A DNA stretch of 64,000 bases from Nageia nagi (lineage: Eukaryota > Pinophyta). Each line of letters opens with the position of its first letter. The first letter of the stretch is position 1. Under the pieces are notes generated by a model, which worked only from the letters and a program-made list of their open reading frames with translations, was not told the DNA's origin and searched no databases. Made by a program: the position numbers and the translations under genes. Shown one piece after another: positions 35,097 to 46,620 of the stretch. The stretch is from the NCBI GenBank assembly GCA_050084985.1, contig JBITNC010000001.1, positions 120,342,001 through 120,406,000 on the forward strand, given 5' to 3'.

Positions 35097-35559
35097 AGTT
35101 AGAATTTTAATGCATTATTATTTGGTATATAAAATACATCTCACTTACTTAATTCATCTAAATACTTAAATTATTTAAAAATACCTTTTAGTATTTATGA
35201 ATTAAATAAGTGCAACTTGGCCATTCTTACCTCATGTAAACCTTGGTGAAAAGGTGAGTTAAGGTGGGGTTCTCTCCTATAAATATAGGACTTGGGCTTA
35301 TTGTTAACCACTTAAATAGAGCAAATTCTTGCTTATGCTTTGTAGGTTGATAGGAAGAGAGAGAGGTTATAAGCATTGTAAGATCTATCCTTGAGAAGTA
35401 AAGATCTTGAGTTAAAGTGAAGTACTCTCACCTTGAGAGGAACCACTATACATGATTATCTCACTTGTTTGTGATTACGTGATTGTCTCTTGAGTTGTTT
35501 CTTAGAAGTATAAGGACACTCCAAGGTGATCTTGGGTGTAGGAGGATTCATCTCTTTCA
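35097..35559 (+). mobile_element. 3' LTR of element C (about 463 bp)
   Basis: It starts (a)GTTAGAATTTTAATGC after the purine tract and ends ATCTCTTTCA. It has the 35-nt hairpin position (35161-35195), CCTATAAATATAGG (about 35277) and GTACTCTCACC..GAGGAACCAC (35422-35446). No second copy is found in the window. Confidence 0.75.
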
Positions 35560-35599
35560 TACTTAAAAGTTAGTCCTTATAAGAAATAGTAGGTAACTA

Positions 35600-36030
35600 A
35601 CATGTATTTGTTGTCTTAATTTTGAAGATCAAACAAATTTATACCTGGATTCTAAGAAGGTTGCAAATCAACATGTAAAGGAGGATTTAGCAAAGCTTGA
35701 AGGAGGAGATGGAGGCCAAGGATGATGAGATAAATGGACTAAATATTAGGTTGGTCATGTTGGAGCAAGCTGTGGAGATATTACAAAAGATGCATGAGGC
35801 TTCAAATGACAAATATTTTCTAAGGATGATGGACCACATATTGGACCATAACAAGATGATTGAATACCTTATGAATGAGAAGGCTTACCTACATAATTAG
35901 CTTGTGGCATTGGAGGATCAAACTATGATAAAGAGGCCTAGTTTGAGTAGGAAAAATTCTCTATCCAACAATGCTAGGAGTGCTAGGGGCCACCATGGTC
36001 CTACAAGTAGTGTTAGCATAGAAAATTGAT
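35600..36030 (+). pseudogene. Coiled-coil tail of D's antisense gene (continuation after the C insertion)
   Basis: The 67-codon frame at 35697-35900 (EEMEAKDDEINGLNIRL.MLEQAVEIL..) has coiled-coil character. After one TAG, where a Gln codon would fit (CAG to TAG), it continues with a Ser/Arg-rich end 'RPSLSRKNSLSNNARSARG' to a stop near 36030. A GTAACTAAC..TTTTGAAG stretch at about 35592-35627 looks like a short intron. A coiled coil with a Ser/Arg-rich tail also ends the antisense gene in E (59160-59930). That makes it likely this is the 3' exon of the PMD-like gene at 17780, separated by C. Function is unknown. Confidence 0.5.
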
Positions 36031-37249
36031 GTATTGGGTTATTAACTAGTTGTAAAGATATTGTCTCACTTTTTTAATTATATTCAAGATATAATGTTAT
36101 TTATGCTAAATGTGTAATGGATGGATATGTGATTTTAATTTTGTTTTTTTAAGTTATCATGTTTTTTAATTCTTTAATTTGAAAGTAGTGAATGTTAAAT
36201 TTTTAATTATATGTTATTATGTGTGAGGAAAGGATGGCATGAACTATTGATTGCACAAAGGGACTTAGATATATTAAAAAAAAAAAAGTAAATAGAGCCT
36301 AGCATGGGTGTTGGTCTTTTTGAGGAATAATAGCTTCTAGTGTTTTTTGAACTGGTCATAGTTATGGATAAGGTCATAATTTTATAAAGTGATCACCAGA
36401 AATCAAGATATTTTTAGGCTATGTGATTGTAAAATATATGGTAAAAATGAACCCTAATGGTAAAAAATGTTTCATGATGAGATCCCAAAGTGGCATAATA
36501 TTTATAATAATGTAATGGTTTGGAGGTGTTGGAAAGATATGGGCTATGCTAAAAAGGATATAAGGAATCTCACATAGGAGTTTTCCTAATAGATGATAAA
36601 TGGCTTTGGCTATGGCCTCTTTATCACCAATTTGATCTCCCCCAAAGGTTTGGACAAAAATAAAGTATAAAATATAAAACAAAATATCAAGTGTCCATGA
36701 AATGAAAAATTATCAAGAAGTACATGATTGAGTTTTTCTTGATAAATGATAAAGAAACTTCCCAAGGTATTAAAGGTTACCACTAAGGAGTTGTGGATAA
36801 ACTCAATGCACTAATAGTTTCTAGAGATTATGAGGGAATACTATCATGCATGTTGGTGTCAGCATTAGCATTAGGTTACAAAAAGGGATAGGGGTATTTG
36901 GTCGATGGCTTATGAATGCCCCTAGTATGAGTGAGGTAACAGATAGAGATATTGAATCCTAGCATGTATGTAGGGTTCTAAGGGATGTTTGATTATGAAA
37001 ATAAAATATAAATATACCTATGGTACTATATATATAATAGTAACTATAAATGATAAGAGTAAGAACAACAATGTGCATCTTTTTTTCATGCTAAGGGAAT
37101 GTTACCAATAAATTTGACACCTATATTTGGTGATTTGGATTTGATAAAATTAGGGAATGAATTATTGAATATTCCTATGTTATTATTCTTCTCATGTTGA
37201 GACCCTCATAATTGCTTTGGTTGATCATATGATTTAGTATCTTTAGGTT
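36031..37249. other. D interior between antisense gene and gag
   Basis: No recognised gene. An 87-codon minus-strand frame (36419-36682) is the longest, but no motif was recognised. Reverse transcriptase and integrase would be expected on the minus strand around here in an autonomous element; I see none. Confidence 0.4.
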
Positions 37250-39940
37250 CTAGAAAAGACACCTTCTTTTGATCAATCAAGTCCTGAATCTTGTTGAGTA
37301 ATGATACATAATATTTTATTGCATATCCTTGTTATTGATGATACTCATGGAATTGATTTGACTTGCACTCATTTAGCACACCCACTATAAAGGATGGTTG
37401 AGTAGTAGATTAGGTATCAAAATTAATAATTTTTTCTTTATCAATGCTTTTATGACTTCATCGATATCATCATGTATAGGTGTAAAATTCTATCTAGAAA
37501 ATTTTTGACATTGTGTAAACTGATTTCTTATTTTTACCAACCTTTTTAACTTTATTTATTGTTGTATTGATTCCACTTTGGCTACTATTTGTGACTCTTT
37601 TGGCTATTCCTTCTTATATCAATATTGAGGTTATGAAGGTGACTTGTCCCTATTATGTTTTGATTTTAGTTTCCATTACCGATATTTAATGTGAAACCTT
37701 TATTTTTCTAGTAATGCTTGAAGGAACTCATCAAGAGGTAACTTGTGGTAATCAAAATATTTTTCCTTATACTTTTTTTGAATTAACTTAATGAATTGCA
37801 TGACTTTCATATTGCCATATTCATTAACCTAATTTTCCTTTTCAGTCTAATATTTGATAAATGACTCAATAGACTGCCCTTCTCTTTTCTTTACCTTCAT
37901 TAAATCACTGAATGCTATATTTTTTATAATGTGGATCTAATAATGATCACAAAATGTAGTCTTTAATTATTCAAAGCTTTCAATATTAGCATGTGATAAC
38001 TCATTAAACCATTCTATAACATATCCCTTTAGAGATAAGGGGAATAATTTTGCATGCAAGTCATCATCCATAGTGATTAAGGAGATTTTATTGAAAAAAA
38101 TACATATATGAATACATGGATCAATAATACCATAAAACTTTATGAACTTCAAAGCTTTGTTAGAATACAATATAGTAGATCTAATTCTCATGCACAAGGG
38201 ATTATTATCTTCATTTCACTAAGAATCTAGACCTTGGTATTTTTCTATTTTTAGGATTCTTTACTATAAATTATCAACTCTCATGGTGTATTTGATATTT
38301 TTCACTAGCAATGTTGTTTCCAAGGTTGGAACTAGTATAATTGTCTATTCTAAATTTTTTCCTTGTTCAAATATTGATATTTTTTATTTAGGCTTGAAGA
38401 TTTCAAAAGCTCCATTTTTATCATTTCTATCTCTAATGATATGATACAAAGTTATTCAAATTAACCATTATCTATCAGTATGAGTCATCAGTATCATGTG
38501 TTCCTTATTATACTTTGGTAATTATTCACATTTAATGTTATTTTCTTCTTGGGTCCAACTAAAAATGGTATGTATATCTTAGGAAAGTAATCTATCAATG
38601 TCTTCTTGATATCTTTGTTCATCTGTGATAGGAAATAGGACTGATTGCTTATTTTTAGGTTGAAATAATCATGTTTTTTTTATAATCAATTTGAACTTTT
38701 TGAATCAACCACTTATAATATGATATTTTGTCTGCTATACTCATTTTTGCAATTGCAAACTCATATACTAAATGGAAAAATTTGAATTTTATTCTATTAT
38801 CTTCTTATGACTAATTTGGATATGGCATATCAACCTCTTCAAGAATTTTGTTAATTTATTCATACTTTGTGGGGTCTTCTTGATCACACTCATCTTTGAT
38901 AGATATATTTGTATCCTCATAAAATTCTTCAAATTATTTATTTTTCCACCTTATATAAGTGGATTTGTAATATTATTTGTTGGGATTAGGTTATTAACCC
39001 AAGCTTCCTTATGAAGCAAATCTTGCAATGTAGTAGGTTGAGTAATATTCTTGCTAACATTTTGAATTAGACTGATAATCTCTTATTGAATTCCATGGTT
39101 TATATCTAGCACAAAGATAACTAGAGGAGCTAGAATCACTACTTCTAGTTGAGGCTCAGCATCTATGCTAAGGTTAGTGTTGGTTCTAACTTGAGTGTTC
39201 ATGCTAGGATCCAATACAAAAAATGGGTGAACATTTGGCATAGGTGCAAACCTATTTGCAATAAATCCTACATTCATTTTCCTAGTGTAAGAATCATATC
39301 ATCAGAAGTTATACATTCCTTGTATCTATTAGAATGCCATAATTTTCATTACTTTACTACTTCTTCATATTCAAGTGCATCAATTGCATAATCTTTTTTC
39401 TCAATTGGTAGCCCATTAAGAAGCTTGATGAATCTATGTTTATTTTCTTTTGAACTTGTGACTTTCTTGAATATTTCATCATTTCTTAATCATGCAATGA
39501 TCTCTTCTTCAATTGTAAGAGAGAGTTATTGATTTGGTGGGGTCTTGTATCCATCATTGTCATAATGAACCCTCTAATTTACTATCTTTGTTGAACAATC
39601 AGAGCTTTCTACAAAGCTCTCTTTATCTGAAGAACTTTTAGTAGCATCTTTGGTTATTTATCCTTGTACATTTGTAGATGGTTATTTTATATAAATTATA
39701 TCACTTTGCCATTGAAGCACCTTTTATTTATCAATTTTTCTTCTTTTGAAAGCTTTCTTAGCTATAGGGTTAGTGAAAATATTTGCATTTTCATTTCTAG
39801 TAACAAAAAACTATTTTTGGAATATAATGAGTGAATAAAACCATTAATAGGTTTGACATTGTGATAGAATTTAGAATGTAGGTTCAAAATCACTTTTATT
39901 CTAACCCTAATTAAGAGAAATAAAATTCCATAAATAGGTG
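37250..39940 (-). pseudogene. Element D gag remnant (Ty3/gypsy type, minus strand)
   Basis: The core at 38197-37967 reads 'ALKFIKFYGIIDPCIHICIFF' then 'DDDLHAKLFPLSLKGYVIEWFNEL', the gypsy gag signature (F.G..dP..Hi..F......d.....LFp.SL.g.A..Wf..l). Leftward, other frames give 'AFSDLMKVKKREGQSIESFIKY', the next conserved gag block. The piece 39277-39083 is probably an N-terminal linker. Many stops; non-functional. It directly follows D's 5' LTR and primer site, where gag belongs. Gag would package RNA and, in a pol-less element, might be its only sense product. Confidence 0.8.
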
Positions 39941-39950
39941 GGCACCAATA
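39935..39950 (-). promoter_or_regulatory. Primer binding site of element D
   Basis: On the minus strand the base after the LTR end starts TATTGGTGCCCACC. A TTGGTGCCCACC-type site is common in plant gypsy elements (from memory). It marks this LTR as the 5' LTR. Confidence 0.65.
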
Positions 39951-40781
39951 TGTTGATATGTATTTTGGTACACCTAGGGTTTTAGGCTAAATGATCTAAA
40001 TACACATAACATTTGAGTATGTAGTATCTAAGTTATTTAACTCAAATAAACAAACATGAATAATAGGAAATAAAGAGTGTAGCAATGCAATAGCAAGACT
40101 AAATTATATTGATGTCAAGATACAAAATGAATACACATACTAAAGAGATAAAATCAAGTGTAAGATAAACACTTGTGTACCTTTACCTATATTGAAGTTG
40201 AATCTATACAGGGTAAACTTATCGAGGAGAGATTACCTTGATGTGTAAACCCCATGGCTAACACAAAAAAGAATCTCAGCATGGGTGCTAGACTCCAAGA
40301 GCTTGGTGTGAGCATGTACTTCAATGCAGGTTTGCACTTCAGTGCAGGCACTAGCATTCCAAGGGAATGAGGTTCACCAACAAAGATCAATAATAGTTGA
40401 TTTATCGATAAGTCGAACCAAGCATATAATTGTGAATATGGATGATAAATATTTTCTTGAGTGATAACAATATTCTAATCTCAATAAGTGGCATTTAGAA
40501 ATACCCAAGAGTAGGGTACCAACTATCAAGATGTAATCTTTACATGCCTTCCCCAAGTTAGAGATACTTACATTTATATCAGGCATGATATTACCATTTG
40601 ATCCCTTATAAGAAGGTTGAATTCATCTCGATGTACCTAACATAATAATAAGAGAAAAACCTAAGAAATATATGATAATAAGTTAAAATATGATTGAGAT
40701 ATGATAAAGTATGATTAAATATGTATGTAATGTTACACCTAAGTGGGACCATGTTAAGGGGACCACTTTTAGGTGTCAACA
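39951..40781 (-). mobile_element. 5' LTR of element D (831 bp)
   Basis: It starts TGTTGATATG and ends GTGTCAACA, giving TGTTGA/TCAACA inverted termini. It aligns with 7194-7981 by eye, with a small extra duplication around 40290-40360 ('ctagactccaag..' and 'ctagcattccaag..' themes). ATTAT follows at 40782-40786. The minus-strand frames at 40187-40586 are chance frames inside the LTR. Confidence 0.85.
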
Positions 40782-42849
40782 ATTATACCAAATTTTATTT
40801 ATTATAATTACCATGTTTTTCAATGTTGATTCTAAAAAATGGTTTTACTCAATTAATTTAATATCAATAATATTAAGTAATAATACTAATAAAATCCATA
40901 AATAATTGAAATAAGACTTAATGTTTCTATGATCTATCTCTAATCAAACCTAAATTCAAATGAACTACAAAATTATCATTTACATGTTCCAAAGTTATGA
41001 AACTCATATCTACACCAAGCAGGCCTATGATGATTGAACCCTTAAGTTTGAAACTTCCTTCTACACAATATGATATGTCAATGCACTATGGTACATAGTG
41101 TACGATTATCTTTAGTATTGATCTCAAATATAGAGCCCCTTTCTAATGGCTTTTATAAGGATATCAAATCAAGAGTAAAATATTTATGAATGAGAAATGT
41201 AGTAATCTATAAAGGAATGAATATAGATTTGATAGGTGGTATTAAGATACATCAAGCATATAAATTAGAATATGTTATCTATCAAGGTATAGATATCATC
41301 AATATCACATCTTTCCTCCCTTATATAGATGAAGTTCCATTATTATGCTATGCCTCCTTACTTAGCAAACCTTACACCTATCATCATAAAGATATAAAGA
41401 ATGTAAATTGCACTATATCCCATAATATACATAAATATAATAAATAAATTATTTAAGTACTTTTATTATTTAGATACCTATGATTTTTAATTAAATAAAA
41501 ATCAAACATAGGTGTTAATAGATTATCCTATTTGGATATGTTATTGACAAAATTGAAAGCCCAATCCAAAGGAAAATAAGAAATAAGTCCATTTATTCTT
41601 CATGGTAGTAGATTGGATTCTTTTATTTTCCCAATATCACACATCCCCTCTTTAACTTGGTTACCACAATGAAGACCCTATTGGAATGGAAGGCACCAAC
41701 ATAGAAAAAGGAATCCAATGAAAGATATCAAACAAGTGTATTATACCAAATTTCATAGCATAATACATGCTACACATGGCATGAAAATAAACTATGGTAT
41801 GCTAACATAATTTTATTTCATGGTTAGCTCAATTTTTTATCAATAAAATATATCTTTCTTGCAAAGAGTTACTTCATATATCATAAACTTCATCTTACAT
41901 TTATTGTTAGTTTAAGATGAAATAAACATATTTATTCAAGATGAACACTATAATCATACTTAAGGAACTTAGGATCAAATACATGTTGGAATATAGAGTT
42001 TTATCATGTTTTAAGAAATTCACATGTGGAAGGAGTTTGATTGTATATTTGGAATGGCATCTTGTTTGTTATTCATGGTTGTAACAACTAGTTAAATATA
42101 GAGTTGTGTTATTGATTATATAATGTAATGTCTTGTGGAGAGAGATGTATGTGATACCATATCAAGGTATTCTCAAAAATGCTTATGTTAAGAATTCCTA
42201 TTGTGTGATCCTCTCTTATGTGTGAGATATCATGAGGAGCTTTATTGTATTTCTATTATGTAAGAGTAAATCCTAGAACTCCTTATGGGGGTTATATATG
42301 AGATTTGTTGAACTCATTGTATTATGTGTTATGTAATGTCCTCCTAAATTATTAATACAATTAAATATTCATATTCTAGCATGTATGTAGCCCACATTAG
42401 GTGAACCATTGTAAACTTTTATGTCTCCCATGCTTATATGATTATTTTCTCCATTGATTGTTGTTTTGTTTAGTGTCCATTTTCGCAATACATATAGGAA
42501 AATACTAAAATAAACTACATGAAAGGCTATAAAAGTATTGTATAACACACACACATACATGAATCCTACATAAATAAGGATAAGAAACATGATGTTTATG
42601 GGATTATCTTCAATGGAAAAAGGGGTCCCATATCCTATGAAGGTAATATGCATGTTGCCAATGTTGGTTGATTCAACCTATATCTCTCTTGAAATGCTAA
42701 ACTAGCTCAATTCTAAAATACTCATGATGTTGGATTCCATCATTTGAAAAATATACATACCCATTGAGGGGAAGATATATATTTACTATTTTATAGACCA
42801 CATACAAAAGCAAATTCATAGAAATTACTAATTTCTTATTTTGTAAATG
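40782..42849. other. AT-rich flank right of element D; no gene recognised
   Basis: The frames at 41190-41447 and 42369-42653 show no recognisable motif. The stretch 41994-42371 (TGTTGGAATA...ATATTCA) looks LTR-like in composition, with a TATA-like element near 42293 and TG..CA ends, but it has no second copy and no target duplication. Confidence 0.35.
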
Positions 42850-44100
42850 TATTAGTTATTTTTCTTCCTAATTTTATTGATTTTCATTATCCTTTATCCC
42901 ATCATCAAATGAAATTAGTTTTTAATCTATCAAATCTTAAATAATATCATGCAACTTACAATATTTAGTTATGGTATAGCCAACGTTACTATGATAATTA
43001 TAAAAATGCATAAATTGATATATGTTTGGTACACTATTAAAAAAGAAGTGGTGTTAATATGAAAAAATTGAATGATGTTCCTATTAACCAAAGTATTCAA
43101 AATTGAGTCAATATTTTTTCAAAATTATTAATACTTTCTTTATGGTCATGTAGAAAAAGTGGTTTGAGTTGTTACATAATGAATTTTAGATTTAGCTACT
43201 ATTTTTTATTCTTTCTTAATTAATGCTCTTATTTCTCTTTCCTTTTTTTACCTTTTCCTTATTTTTTTATTTTAAACTTTTAAGTTCCCTGTATAATAAA
43301 ATATTTTTCCTTCATAATTAATCTAACCATGGTCTTTGTTAATGGTTCTCCTTATGATCTAGATACTTTAATTTTGAATTGTGTTAAAAGAGATTGAAGA
43401 AACTCATATGTAAACTAATTGGGATAAAATATAATATCATTATATTTATTCCTTTAATCATTAACAAAATTACTAAATGTATTATCTCCTTATTTTAGTT
43501 TGTATAAATCTTTGAACATTTTTTCTAGTTTGATGTTTTGTTCATTCTATTCAAGAAACTTGTTTACAAGAATCTAATTACAACTATATATACTTCAATA
43601 AAAAAATAATATAGTATTATTTTAATGCATTATCTTTTAAGGATGAGGGAAATAAATTAGATAACATATCTATATCCTTGATGAGTTTTTTTACTTCTAA
43701 AATATTTTGACATATCTTTTAGGATCTTAGTTTCTATCAATATTTACAAACTTTAAGTTTCTCTTTCCTATTAATCTTCTAACATCAATTCTTTCACATA
43801 CTGGTTAAATAATAGTAGTATCTAACTATTATTCTTAAGGAAATATTATCTTTTCTAATCTTTCAATAGTTTATATAATTTATTTATTATCTAACCATTT
43901 GTTGAAGGTTGTTGAGTTTCTGATTGGAACTTATAAGTTGATTACTTGCATTATTAGTTCTTCTCATTATTTTAAATATTTATTTTGATTATGATATATT
44001 TTCTTGATTCTAATTTTTTGCATAAGCTCAATCTTTGTTTTGTTTTTATTTTTTATCACTTGATGCTATGGTTTACTTGTATCCTCAAATACAAATTTTG
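42850..44100 (-). pseudogene. Gypsy gag remnant J (minus strand)
   Basis: Broken minus-strand frames give 'RKRNLKFVNIDRN' then, around 43620-43660, 'DLLSNLFPSSLKDNALK', the LFp.SLk..A gag core. Next come 'FLE.NEQNIKLEKMFKDL' and 'YPN.FTYEFLQSLLTQFK', the following gag blocks. The match is weaker than in D and E and the frame is heavily stopped. No LTRs were assigned to it. It is an old gypsy fragment flanking element F. Confidence 0.55.
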
Positions 44101-44304
44101 TAACTTTGAACAATTTTAATCTTCTATATCGATAATTTAATTTGTATGTACATTACAAAATATTGAGAAATGAGATAAAAATTGTAATTAATATTTGTAA
44201 TGCATACACAAAGATTGGCATAAATATTTAAAGTGATTAATCTCAATTTTAGAGTACATCCACTAACAACATGGCCATCATATATCAATTAATTGAATGG
44301 ATAG

Positions 44305-44994
44305 TGTTAGGAAACTAGAAGACTGATATAGATTTATAGTATAACATAGTATATATATTTAAGTAATACAATTCAAAATGAAAATAAGATAGTATAATAG
44401 GATAACTTTTATGAGTAGAAATAGGAATCATAGGCCAATTCGAGGGGGCTCCCTCCTTACAACTCAAAAAATAAATATTTTTCAAAAATTCTATCTCTAT
44501 CCCTCATACACATATTTATAGTCATGATATCCTAACCTAATTGGTGATTCATTTGAAATGGTGATTTTTCTTACAAAAGTATGATGATTCCCATCATAAG
44601 TTGGTACAATTAGATAATTAAATAAATTACTAATAATTGTAAATGTTAGGATATGGGTGATGGAATTGAAGGATTCAATAAACCAAGATCACCTTGAAGC
44701 TTATCCAAAAACTCTAACATTCATCCTTCTATCAAAGCAATATAATGGCATATCTACAAGAGAAGCATTACCATGATTCATCAAGTTACATAATGAATGG
44801 ATACCTCTCTATTTATAAGAATAAACCCACCCTTTAATCTTCCTTTTACCCAAGGGTAAGGTTAAAGGTGTTTCTATATTTATTCTCTTAATGCTCTAAG
44901 GTATCTAAAGACACTTTAAACATTAAGTGAATTTACATTAAAGAGAAATATTACATAATATTACATTACAATTTCCAACAATGGGATCCTAACA
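44305..44994 (-). mobile_element. 3' LTR of gypsy element F, interrupted by a solo LTR
   Basis: The ends are TGTTAGGAAAC at 44305 and GGATCCTAACA at 44994, so TGTTAGG is mirrored by CCTAACA. To the right lies TGCCACCCTT, the complement of a purine tract, and then the C-terminal end of F's pol on the minus strand. Removing the 328-bp solo-LTR insertion leaves about 362 bp. Only one copy is in the window; F's 5' LTR should lie right of 64000. Confidence 0.65.
44658..44980 (-). mobile_element. Solo LTR of family A, exact 5-bp target duplication
   Basis: The reverse complement aligns with the LTRs of A (hairpin at 44890-44924, TATAAATAGAG, the ACCCTTGGG region) but is 323 bp where A's are 471-476 bp. 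The GGATGTACTC block is lost, so there is an internal deletion. Flanks are ATGGG at 44653-44657 and 44981-44985, identical. No internal element sequence is present. This is a classical solo LTR from unequal recombination. Confidence 0.92.
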
Positions 44995-46620
44995 TGCCAC
45001 CCTTATCGAAAAATATATTTTTCTTCGAAGTTGAAAATGGGAAAATTATTAATGAGTTGATGAAGCACCTCCCAAGTTACACCCTTAGGTGCCAATCTAT
45101 TCCATTGGATAAGAACTTCATAAATGGTATAATTAATCAATGGGTACATATTCCAAAATGACTTTACGTTCAACCATTATAGAGCCATCTTTTATGAATC
45201 TACGTAACAATGTATTAACTTTTACCTATGAATGCAATACTTCTTGAGGTAAAATATATATTATAATGGATGAAATTTTGAGGATACATGTAAATCTAAC
45301 TTGTATGTTGTATTTACAATACATTGGAGAATAATTTGAGGCCCATCAAACTTTAGAGCTAAATTTTGGGGTCCCTTTATCTTAAGATATTTTTACAATA
45401 TGGTTGAAGCTATAGGAAAACCATGTACCCTTCTCGATATTCTCATTCAACTCATTGTTTATAATCCTATTATATAATGTGATGTTGAGTAGTTTGAAAA
45501 TTATCCTAAAGAAGGCATATGATATCCTCTTGAGTGGTTAATTCAATATCAACTGCTTAAATATTGGTGTTACCAAGAACATAGGAGGCCACTATGGGTG
45601 GTACATGACCATACAATGATTTGTAGAGGGTTATATTAATTGTATAATGATATAAATTATTATACTACAATTCTAATAAAGGAAATCATTTAACACAATG
45701 AATTGGTTGGGTAGGAAAAATAACAAAGCTAAGTCTCCAAGAATTTATTATTAATTTATGTTTGACCATCATTTTAGGGGTGATAAGATGAACTTATATT
45801 AAGTTGATTTCCTTTAAGCTTAAAGAATTCATTTTAAAAATTACTGATAAAAGAAAGGTCTCAATTGTTGACTATGGTGGAGCTTGAAAATGTTAACCAC
45901 AAAAAGTTGATCCACATTAACAACCTTGTATGGGTGAGCTAGGGAGAAAAATATGTATACCTAGAAATCTTATCCACCACCACTATAATAATATATTTTC
46001 CATAACAAGTTAGAATATCCTTAATAAAATCTATCAAAATATCAGTCAAAGTTCATATTGGTTTGGGAAGAGGCTAAAGTAATCCTAGAGTACCTATTGT
46101 ATTACCTTTTTATTTTTGATAAATATCATATTATGTAATAAAGTTATTGATATCACATTTTATTACATCTTAATAAAAATATCTATCCACTCATTTGTAG
46201 TTTTTTAAAAACCTAGAGTGTCATTCATATGGTGCAATATATAACTCTTGAAGTATCACCTCTTGACATAAATAATTAGAGCATAGTGTAATATGTCACT
46301 TGATCAGAAGCATACCATCATTCTAAGAAAAAATATTTTTTCAAGTAAGTTCTATGTAAAACTATTGCAAAAATTTATAGGAAAGGGTCATCAATGACCA
46401 TATTTTCTCCACCCTTTTGATGCACAATCTCATAATCATACCCTAAGAACTTATTAACCCACTTTTGTTGTTTAGGAGTAGAGATTCCTTATTCCATAAA
46501 ATACTTTAAACTATGATAATCTATACAAATGAGAAAATATTTACCAATGAGATATGGTTTCCACTGCTCAATAGCATGAATGATTGCTAGCATTTCTTGT
46601 ATTTTAAGAATATTCACACA
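44995..46620 (-). pseudogene. Element F RNase H and integrase remnant (Ty3/gypsy)
   Basis: Reading leftward from 46620: RNase H end 'QEMLAIIHAIEQWKPYLIGK', 'ICIDYHSLKYFME', 'ISTPKQQKWVNKFLGYDYEI' and 'GGENMVIDD' (about 46600-46390). The integrase trace is 'LAHPYKVVNVDQLFVVNIFKLH' (about 45950-45880). The pol C-terminus is 'INYTIYEVLIQWNRLAPKGVTWEVLHQL' in two pieces (about 45150-45060), the chromodomain-like 'vlv.W..lp...aTWE' pattern. RNase H before integrase fixes it as Ty3/gypsy, unlike B, C and I. Stops are dense. Reverse transcriptase should lie to the right, but block G begins near 46620. Confidence 0.85.

Larger units (their letters stand above)
18541..35559 (+). mobile_element. Element C: copia element split by element B; 5' LTR not found
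   Basis: C consists of about 18541-22324 and 31639-35559. It carries a 5' leader with GC-rich arrays, gag-protease (21147-22324), integrase to RNase H (31644-34330), a 3' UTR and one LTR (35097-35559). No matching 5' LTR or primer site was found on the left, so the 5' end is probably deleted and the left boundary near 18541 is only where the PMD remnant stops. The frame interrupted at 22324 resumes in phase at 31644, showing that B landed inside C's protease/integrase region. C itself interrupts D's antisense gene. Confidence 0.75.
7194..40781 (-). mobile_element. Element D: old gypsy-like LTR element split by nested insertions
   Basis: Two direct ~800-bp repeats, 7194-7981 and 39951-40781, start TGTTGATATG and end in (or decay from) TCAACA. 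Right of the left copy is CCCCCCTTTG, the complement of a purine tract; left of the right copy is GGGCACCAA, the complement of a TTGGTGCCC primer site. Both fit one minus-strand element. The 5-bp flanks are ATTAC and ATTAT, differing by one transition. Without A (11674-17358) and C+B (about 18541-35559) the element would be about 11 kb. It contains a minus-strand gag remnant and plus-strand antisense remnants, with no reverse transcriptase or integrase visible. Alternative: the two LTRs come from two related insertions. Confidence 0.65.

Noticed and set aside
36419-36682. 87-codon minus-strand frame between D gag and the antisense gene
   Set aside because: No motif recognised and no match to expected protease or reverse transcriptase; kept only as an unexplained stretch.
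41994-42371. Possible solo LTR (TGTTGGAATA..ATATTCA, TATA-like inside)
   Set aside because: No second copy in the window and the flanks (ATACA, TATTC) do not form a target duplication.
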